Positions 59,608 to 64,000 of a stretch of 64,000 nucleotides of DNA are shown here, in pieces; the first letter of the stretch is position 1, and every line of letters starts with the position of its first letter. A program made the translations under genes and the position numbers. The stretch is taken from positions 32,924 through 96,923 of the forward strand of contig DXFE01000042.1 of the NCBI GenBank assembly GCA_019114585.1. Reading direction: 5' to 3'. This stretch comes from Gemmiger_A avium. Its GTDB lineage: Bacteria; Bacillota; Clostridia; Oscillospirales; Ruminococcaceae. Below the pieces are notes generated by a model. That model worked only from the letters and a program-made list of their open reading frames with translations, was not told the DNA's origin and searched no databases.

Positions 59608-59793
59608 GTTCCAAGGGCGATACCGCATACTTCCAGGTGGCGGAGCACGCCGGAAAATTTTTTGTGAGATGAACCCGAAAGCGCAGCCAGTCCTTGGTGG
59701 ATTGGCGAGCATTTTGGGAAAATATCACGGAAAATTTTGGCGGGATACACCGCCTGAGGCTTTTGCCGTGAAGTATGCGGTGTTGCCCAAGCA
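59608..59793. other. non-coding gap between divergent promoters
   Basis: No coding frame or riboswitch is evident. It contains CCGCATACTTC (59623-59633) and its exact complement GAAGTATGCGG (59770-59780) about 137 bases apart, and an AT-richer part with GGAAAATTTT twice (about 59650 and 59730). Confidence 0.4.
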
Positions 59794-59822
59794 TTGTCAC
59801 CGCCGCCGGAAGGTGGTACAAT
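59794..59822 (+). promoter_or_regulatory. promoter of fhs
   Basis: TTGTCA (59794-59799), 17 bases, TACAAT (59817-59822). Confidence 0.82.
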
Positions 59823-59872
59823 GAACGGGAACAAGACTGCGCGCCGCGCAAAACTGACGGGGAGGATGCTGC

Positions 59873-61537
59873 ATGAAGACTGATATTCAGATCGCACAGG
59901 AAGCCACCATGAAACCCATCCGGGAGGTGGCCGCCGGCCTGGGCCTGACCGAGGACCAGATCGTACCCTACGGCAAGTACAAGGCCAAGATCGACCACCG
60001 GCTGCTCAAACAGCCCCACAAGGAGGGCAAACTGATCCTGGTGACCGCCATCAGCCCCACCCCGGCGGGCGAGGGCAAGACCACCACCAGCGTGGGCCTG
60101 GCGGACGCCATGTGTGCCATGGGCAAAAAGACCATGCTCTGCCTGCGGGAGCCCAGCCTGGGGCCGGTGTTCGGCATCAAGGGCGGCGCGGCCGGCGGCG
60201 GCTATGCCCAGGTGGTGCCCATGGAGGACATCAACCTGCATTTCACTGGCGACCTGCACGCCATTGGCGCGGCCAACAACCTGCTGGCGGCCATGGTGGA
60301 CAACAGCATCTACCAGGGCAACCCCCACAACATCGACCCCCGCCGGGTGACCTGGAAGCGCTGCGTGGACATGAACGACCGGCAACTGCGGTATGTGACC
60401 GACGGCCTGGGCGGCAAGGTGAACGGCACCCCTCGGGAGGACGGTTTTGACATCACGGTGGCCAGCGAGGTCATGGCGATCTTCTGCCTGGCCACCGACC
60501 TGGCCGATCTGAAAGCCCGGCTGGGCCGGATCGTGGTGGGCTACACCTACGCGGGCGAACCGGTAACCGCCGGCCAGATTGGCGCGGCGGGCGCCATGGC
60601 CGCCCTGCTGAAAGACGCCATCGATCCGAACCTGGTGCAGACGCTGGAGAACAACCCGGCCATCATCCACGGCGGGCCCTTTGCCAACATCGCCCACGGC
60701 TGCAACAGCGTGATGGCCACCCGGCTGAGCCTGGCGCTGGCGGATTACGTGGTCACCGAGGCGGGCTTCGGCGCGGATCTGGGCGCGGAGAAGTTCCTGG
60801 ACATCAAGTGCCGCAAGGCGGGGCTGAACCCGTCGGCGGTGGTGCTGGTGGCCACGGTACGGGCGCTGAAACATCACGGCGGCTGCCCCAAGGATCAACT
60901 GGGCGTTCCCAGCGTGGACTACCTGGCTGCGGGCGTGCCCAACCTGCTGCGCCATCTGGACAACATGAAGAATCAGTTCGGTCTGCCGGTCTGCGTGGCG
61001 ATCAACGCTTTCCCCACCGACAGCGCCGAGGAGCACGAGTACCTGCGCAAGGTCTGTGCCGAACAGGGCGTGCCCTGCGCGCTGAGCGAGGTGTTCGCCA
61101 AGGGCGGCGAGGGCGGCAAGGAGCTGGCCCAGGCGGTGCTGGATATCCTGGACGACAATGCCCGCATCCGCTTCACCTACCCGGACGAGGCCCCGCTGGC
61201 CGACAAGGTCAAGGCGGTCTGCCAGAAGATCTACCGGGCCAAGGACGTGACCTGGACCCCGGCTGCCCGCAAGGCGCTGGACGAGATCACCGCCCAAGGC
61301 TACGGCAATCTGCCGGTGTGCATTGCCAAGACCCAGTACAGCTTCTCGGACAATGCGGCGCTGCTGGCCGCGCCGGAAGATTTTGTGATGAACGTGCGGG
61401 ACGTGCGGCTGAGCGCCGGCGCCGGCTTTGTGGTGGTGATCATGGGCAATATCATGACCATGCCCGGCCTGCCCAAGAAGCCCGCTGCCGAGAGCATCGA
61501 CGTGGACGAGAATGGCCGCATCACCGGGCTGTTCTGA
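59873..61537 (+). CDS. fhs: formate-tetrahydrofolate ligase
   Basis: A 554-residue ATP-dependent ligase that makes 10-formyl-THF for one-carbon metabolism. The nucleotide site is SPTPAGEGKTTTSVGL (residues 61-76), followed by LREPSLGPVFGIKGGAAGGGY. Length matches the family. ATG at 59873 after GGGGAGGATGCTGC. Single-gene unit with promoter and terminator. Confidence 0.97.
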   Translation: MKTDIQIAQEATMKPIREVAAGLGLTEDQIVPYGKYKAKIDHRLLKQPHKEGKLILVTAISPTPAGEGKTTTSVGLADAMCAMGKKTMLCLREPSLGPVFGIKGGAAGGGYAQVVPMEDINLHFTGDLHAIGAANNLLAAMVDNSIYQGNPHNIDPRRVTWKRCVDMNDRQLRYVTDGLGGKVNGTPREDGFDITVASEVMAIFCLATDLADLKARLGRIVVGYTYAGEPVTAGQIGAAGAMAALLKDAIDPNLVQTLENNPAIIHGGPFANIAHGCNSVMATRLSLALADYVVTEAGFGADLGAEKFLDIKCRKAGLNPSAVVLVATVRALKHHGGCPKDQLGVPSVDYLAAGVPNLLRHLDNMKNQFGLPVCVAINAFPTDSAEEHEYLRKVCAEQGVPCALSEVFAKGGEGGKELAQAVLDILDDNARIRFTYPDEAPLADKVKAVCQKIYRAKDVTWTPAARKALDEITAQGYGNLPVCIAKTQYSFSDNAALLAAPEDFVMNVRDVRLSAGAGFVVVIMGNIMTMPGLPKKPAAESIDVDENGRITGLF

Positions 61538-61549
61538 TACCGTTGCAGA

Positions 61550-61588
61550 CAGGGGGCGGGCCGGTCGGCGCCGCCCCCTGTTTTTATT
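61550..61588 (+). terminator. Rho-independent terminator after fhs
   Basis: CAGGGGGCGG / CCGCCCCCTG stem with an 11-base GC-rich loop, then TTTTTATT. Confidence 0.88.
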
Positions 61589-61606
61589 TCAGTACAAGGG
61601 ATGGGA

Positions 61607-62146
61607 ATGGATATGGAGTTGTTTGAGGGCCGCCCGGCGGACTGCAGCGGGCGGCAGGAACGGGAAGTGCGGGTCTACGACCTGCTGGACAGGCTGGGCA
61701 TCGCCTACCAGCGCACCGACCATGAGCCCGCCGGCACCATGGAGGACTGCGACCGGATCGACGCGGTGCTGGAGGTGACCATCTGCAAGAACCTGTTTCT
61801 CTGCAACCGGCAGAAGACCGCGTTCTATCTGCTGATGATGCCGGGGAACAAAGCGTTCCGCACCAAGGATCTGGCGGCCCAGCTGGGGGTTGCCCGGCTG
61901 AGCTTCGGCACCCCGGAGGACATGCTGCGTCTGCTGGATGTAACCCCCGGCAGCGTGAGCGTGATGGGGCTGATGAACGACCGGGATAACCAGGTGCAGC
62001 TGGTGATTGACCGGGATGTGCTGAAAGGTGAGCGGATCGGTTGCCATCCCTGCCTGAATACCAGCAGCCTGCGGTTTGCCACCTCCGACCTGCTGGAAAA
62101 GGTTTTGCCCGCTATGGGCCACAGCCCGATTCTGGTGAATCTTTAA
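61607..62146 (+). CDS. YbaK/ProX family prolyl-tRNA editing protein
   Basis: A 179-residue editing-domain protein that deacylates mischarged aminoacyl-tRNA (Ala-tRNA-Pro type). LFEGRPADCSGRQEREVRVYDLL is typical of ProX/PrdX proteins, and the core has KNLFLCNRQKTAFYLLMMPG and HPCLNTSSLRFATSDL. Three in-frame ATGs (61601, 61607, 61613) follow the AAGGG site; 61607 is the compromise, 61613 matches the family start more closely. Confidence 0.85.
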   Translation: MDMELFEGRPADCSGRQEREVRVYDLLDRLGIAYQRTDHEPAGTMEDCDRIDAVLEVTICKNLFLCNRQKTAFYLLMMPGNKAFRTKDLAAQLGVARLSFGTPEDMLRLLDVTPGSVSVMGLMNDRDNQVQLVIDRDVLKGERIGCHPCLNTSSLRFATSDLLEKVLPAMGHSPILVNL

Positions 62147-62352
62147 CCAGGCAGTTGCATTTACATTGGCCAAATATTACACAATCTTTGCCTTTTTTGA
62201 CATTCCATCTTGTATGCGCCCTGTATTTTTGGGATGATAATTATTATTGTAAAGTGTTTCCGGCCGCCGGAACACGCCTTGCAGAACATCGCGCCAGGCA
62301 GGGAGGCAAGGGGCCTTTTTGTCTGTTTTGGTTATCAGAGGGGGCATCGGTT
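62147..62352. other. non-coding upstream region of the LytTR response regulator
   Basis: AT-richer than its surroundings in the first half. TTTGCC-17-TTGTAT is a weak promoter candidate, and a TTGACA follows a T-run with no well-placed -10. A CCTTGC/GCAAGG stem at about 62278-62315 is followed by CTTTTTGTCTG, possibly a leader terminator. Confidence 0.35.
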
Positions 62353-63096
62353 ATGTATGAGATCGCTGTGGTGGAGGACGACGCAGTCGATCGTGAACGT
62401 CTGGTGGGGCTTTTGCGGCAGCAATGCGGTGCGGCCGCGCATATCACCGTGGCAGACCCGGGCTTTGAACCGGAGACCTGTCCGTTCACGCCGGATATTC
62501 TGTTTCTGGACGTGCTGCTGGGTACCCAGAGCGGCATCCGCCTGGCGGAGGTCGCCAACCGGCTGTGGCCCCGCTGTCAGGTGATTTTCGTGACCGGGCG
62601 GCTGGAGTATGCCCCGGATCTGTATCAGGCCCGGCATCTGTGCCTGCTGAGCAAGGCCCGTCTGGAAGAACTGCTGCCCGGCGCGCTGCAGCGCGCGTTT
62701 ACGGCGCTGGACGCGGACGACACGCCCCTGCTGGCGGTGGCCCAGAAGAACGGCGAGGTCATCATCCCGCAAAAGGATATCCTGTATGTGGAGCGCCGGC
62801 TGCGTATCTCCTACATTCATTCCACGCTGCGCACCGTAACCACCGGCCGCCGCCTGGATGAACTGGCCGGCGACCTGCAGCCGGGCCGGTTCGCGCTGTG
62901 TCACAACAGCTTTCTGGTCAATCTGGCCCAGGTGCGCCGTTTGCAGCGCAATCAGGTTCTGCTGACCGGCGGGGTGGTGCTGCCGGTGTCCCGTTCCCAG
63001 TTCGGGCCTTTCCGGGAAGCGCTGGGCCGCCACATCGGCATCGATCTGGCCCATCACAGCGCCGCCATGCTGGCGCCCGATGATCCCCTGAACTGA
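62353..63096 (+). CDS. LytTR-type response regulator (AgrA-like)
   Basis: A 247-residue regulator. The receiver domain (1-115) has Asp9-Asp10, phospho-acceptor Asp53 (LFLDVLLG), Thr81 and Lys101. The LytTR DNA-binding domain (about 128-235) includes IPQKDILYVERRLRISYIH and FALCHNSFLVNLAQVRR. ATG at 62353 after AGAGGGGGCATCGGTT. It lies before an AgrC-like kinase gene, so this is a two-component pair. Confidence 0.88.
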   Translation: MYEIAVVEDDAVDRERLVGLLRQQCGAAAHITVADPGFEPETCPFTPDILFLDVLLGTQSGIRLAEVANRLWPRCQVIFVTGRLEYAPDLYQARHLCLLSKARLEELLPGALQRAFTALDADDTPLLAVAQKNGEVIIPQKDILYVERRLRISYIHSTLRTVTTGRRLDELAGDLQPGRFALCHNSFLVNLAQVRRLQRNQVLLTGGVVLPVSRSQFGPFREALGRHIGIDLAHHSAAMLAPDDPLN

Positions 63097-63133
63097 GCCG
63101 GGCGTTTCGCCGCGGACCATATGCCAATAGTTT

Positions 63134-63171
63134 CAGCCGGCGCTGTACCAGCCGCCGGCTGTTTTGTTTTT
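63134..63171 (+). terminator. terminator-like hairpin between regulator and kinase
   Basis: CAGCCGGC (63134-63141) pairs with GCCGGCTG (63154-63161), then TTTTGTTTTT. It may limit kinase expression relative to the regulator. Confidence 0.6.
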
Positions 63172-63206
63172 CCGACTTTTTCCGTTTTATACGAAAGGAG
63201 CCGCTT

Positions 63207-64000
63207 ATGACTGTTTTAGGTACGGTATTCCGTTTCGCGACTATTGCCACTATTCAGTGCATTGTAATGCTCAGCCTGCGCCGTCACGTACCTGCCAGCC
63301 GGCTGTTCTGGCCCTGTGCCGGGCTGATGATCCTGTTGTCTGCTCTGGGGGTTTGCCTGCCAGCCTCCCTCTCTCCGCTTGTGTCCGCCCTGGCGCTGGT
63401 GCTGGAGCCCTTCTGCCTTACCCTGCCCTACCGCCCCCGCGCCCGGGAAGCGGTCACCTGTTTCTATTTGATCTTTTTCCCCTTTGTTCTATTCATGATC
63501 CTGTACGAACTGGCACTGACACTGGCCGGATTCAATGTGCTGTTTATACCGCTTGTCCCGAATCAGATTCCCGGCACCGTTCTGCGGTTTCTTCCGGTCC
63601 TGGCCGGGCTCTGGGTGTTCTGCCGCCTGCCGGCCTGGTTTTCCGCCTGGCGGCGGCTGCCGGTCTGGGTTCCTGTCAGTCTGGTCGCGGCAGACCGCCT
63701 GGGCGGGCTGTTTTCTCTGAGCATGGAGATCCGCGGCCTGATCCCCAGCAACGGCCTTTCGCTGGACTCGCTGCTGCTGTTGGGGTGCTTTTCCTCGGTG
63801 GTTCTGGTGCTGGGCGGGGCCGCAGCGCTGCTGGTCTGGCAGGACCAGCGCAGCACCCGGCTGTACATCGAACAGCTGGAACGGCAGCGGCGGCTGGAAC
63901 TGGACTACTACCGCAGCCTGTCGGACACGCTGCAGGAGTTCCGGCTGCTGCGGCACGACCTGCGCCATTATCTGAATCTGCTGGGGGATGCCCCGGCCCA
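63207..64000 (+). CDS. AgrC-like sensor histidine kinase (partial, cut by right edge)
   Basis: An open frame from ATG at 63207 (ribosome binding site GAAAGGAGCCGCTT) runs to the window end: 264 complete codons. About six hydrophobic helices (residues 1-210) form a sensor domain without a large outer loop, then a helical linker and the H-box LLRHDLRHYLNLLG, with the phospho-acceptor His of AgrC/LytS-like (GHKL) kinases. The ATPase domain lies beyond the edge. The partner is the LytTR regulator upstream. Confidence 0.85.
   Translation, partial: MTVLGTVFRFATIATIQCIVMLSLRRHVPASRLFWPCAGLMILLSALGVCLPASLSPLVSALALVLEPFCLTLPYRPRAREAVTCFYLIFFPFVLFMILYELALTLAGFNVLFIPLVPNQIPGTVLRFLPVLAGLWVFCRLPAWFSAWRRLPVWVPVSLVAADRLGGLFSLSMEIRGLIPSNGLSLDSLLLLGCFSSVVLVLGGAAALLVWQDQRSTRLYIEQLERQRRLELDYYRSLSDTLQEFRLLRHDLRHYLNLLGDAPA

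Noticed and set aside
59608..59872. Tetrahydrofolate riboswitch upstream of fhs
   Set aside because: No match to the conserved core was found, and a normal promoter fills the space close to the gene.
63097..63206. An agrD-type peptide gene between regulator and kinase
   Set aside because: The gap holds only a hairpin with a U-run and a ribosome binding site; no start codon with a plausible short peptide was found.

Overview
The window reads as chromosome of a GC-rich gut-type Clostridia, most like the Oscillospiraceae/Ruminococcaceae group around Faecalibacterium, Gemmiger, Subdoligranulum and Fournierella. The basis is an IspH-ribosomal S1 fusion gene, strong AGGAGG-type ribosome binding sites throughout, a cmk/plsC/ispH-S1 neighbourhood, a fhs gene, and uniformly high GC with dense, nearly gapless coding. 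The genus call is inference. No rRNA, tRNA, CRISPR array, phage or insertion sequence was seen.

Layout. 1-1.5 kb: end of a ZIP metal transporter and a small gtrA operon. 1.6-13.1 kb (minus strand): one run of genes from a strong promoter at about 13.09 kb. It starts with a TIM-barrel sugar isomerase-like protein, a GT2 enzyme, an FAD oxidoreductase, a GtrB-like GT2 and two multi-pass GT-C-like proteins (one low in GC), and continues into core genes (flavoprotein, cmk, plsC, ispH-S1). 13.3-31.8 kb (minus strand): an apparently single operon of about 18 kb from a promoter at 31.74 kb. It encodes a legionaminic-acid-type nonulosonic acid pathway by the GDP-sugar route (legB, legC, ptmE, legI, legG, legF), a two-domain N-acyltransferase-like protein, two Gfo/Idh/MocA oxidoreductases, an epimerase, a split ThrE-like exporter, a DUF2142 membrane protein, and a tandemly duplicated cassette of a 660-residue membrane protein plus a small TM-beta-TM protein. 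31.8-34.5 kb: a TetR regulator and an exported flavinylated fumarate-reductase-like lipoprotein. 34.7-41.9 kb (plus strand): a complete F1Fo ATP synthase operon whose c subunit carries the two-carboxylate motif linked to sodium coupling. 42-44.8 kb: a HAD phosphatase and a cytoplasmic GH20 hexosaminidase. 44.8-48 kb: LysR, a split ChrA pair, a small LURP-one-like protein and a GNAT. 48-59.6 kb: envelope and sulfur genes: two membrane-anchored SGNH hydrolases, DegV, an LCP ligase, a 1013-residue multidomain SpoIID protein, cinA, thiI and a cysteine desulfurase. 59.8-64 kb: fhs, a ProX-type editing protein and an AgrA/AgrC-like two-component system cut by the right edge.

How the genes work together. 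The first 32 kb makes, activates and transfers surface sugars. CMP-nonulosonate is made by the leg genes. Lipid-linked sugars can be made by the GtrB-like enzyme, flipped by GtrA and used by GT-C-type membrane transferases. An LCP protein elsewhere in the window could attach the finished glycan to the wall. The most unusual items are the duplicated GT-C/beta cassette, the ThrE pair fused by overlapping codons into the sialic-acid-like operon, and the SpoIID protein that carries degenerate CinA-like and sortase-B-like domains directly beside a true cinA gene.
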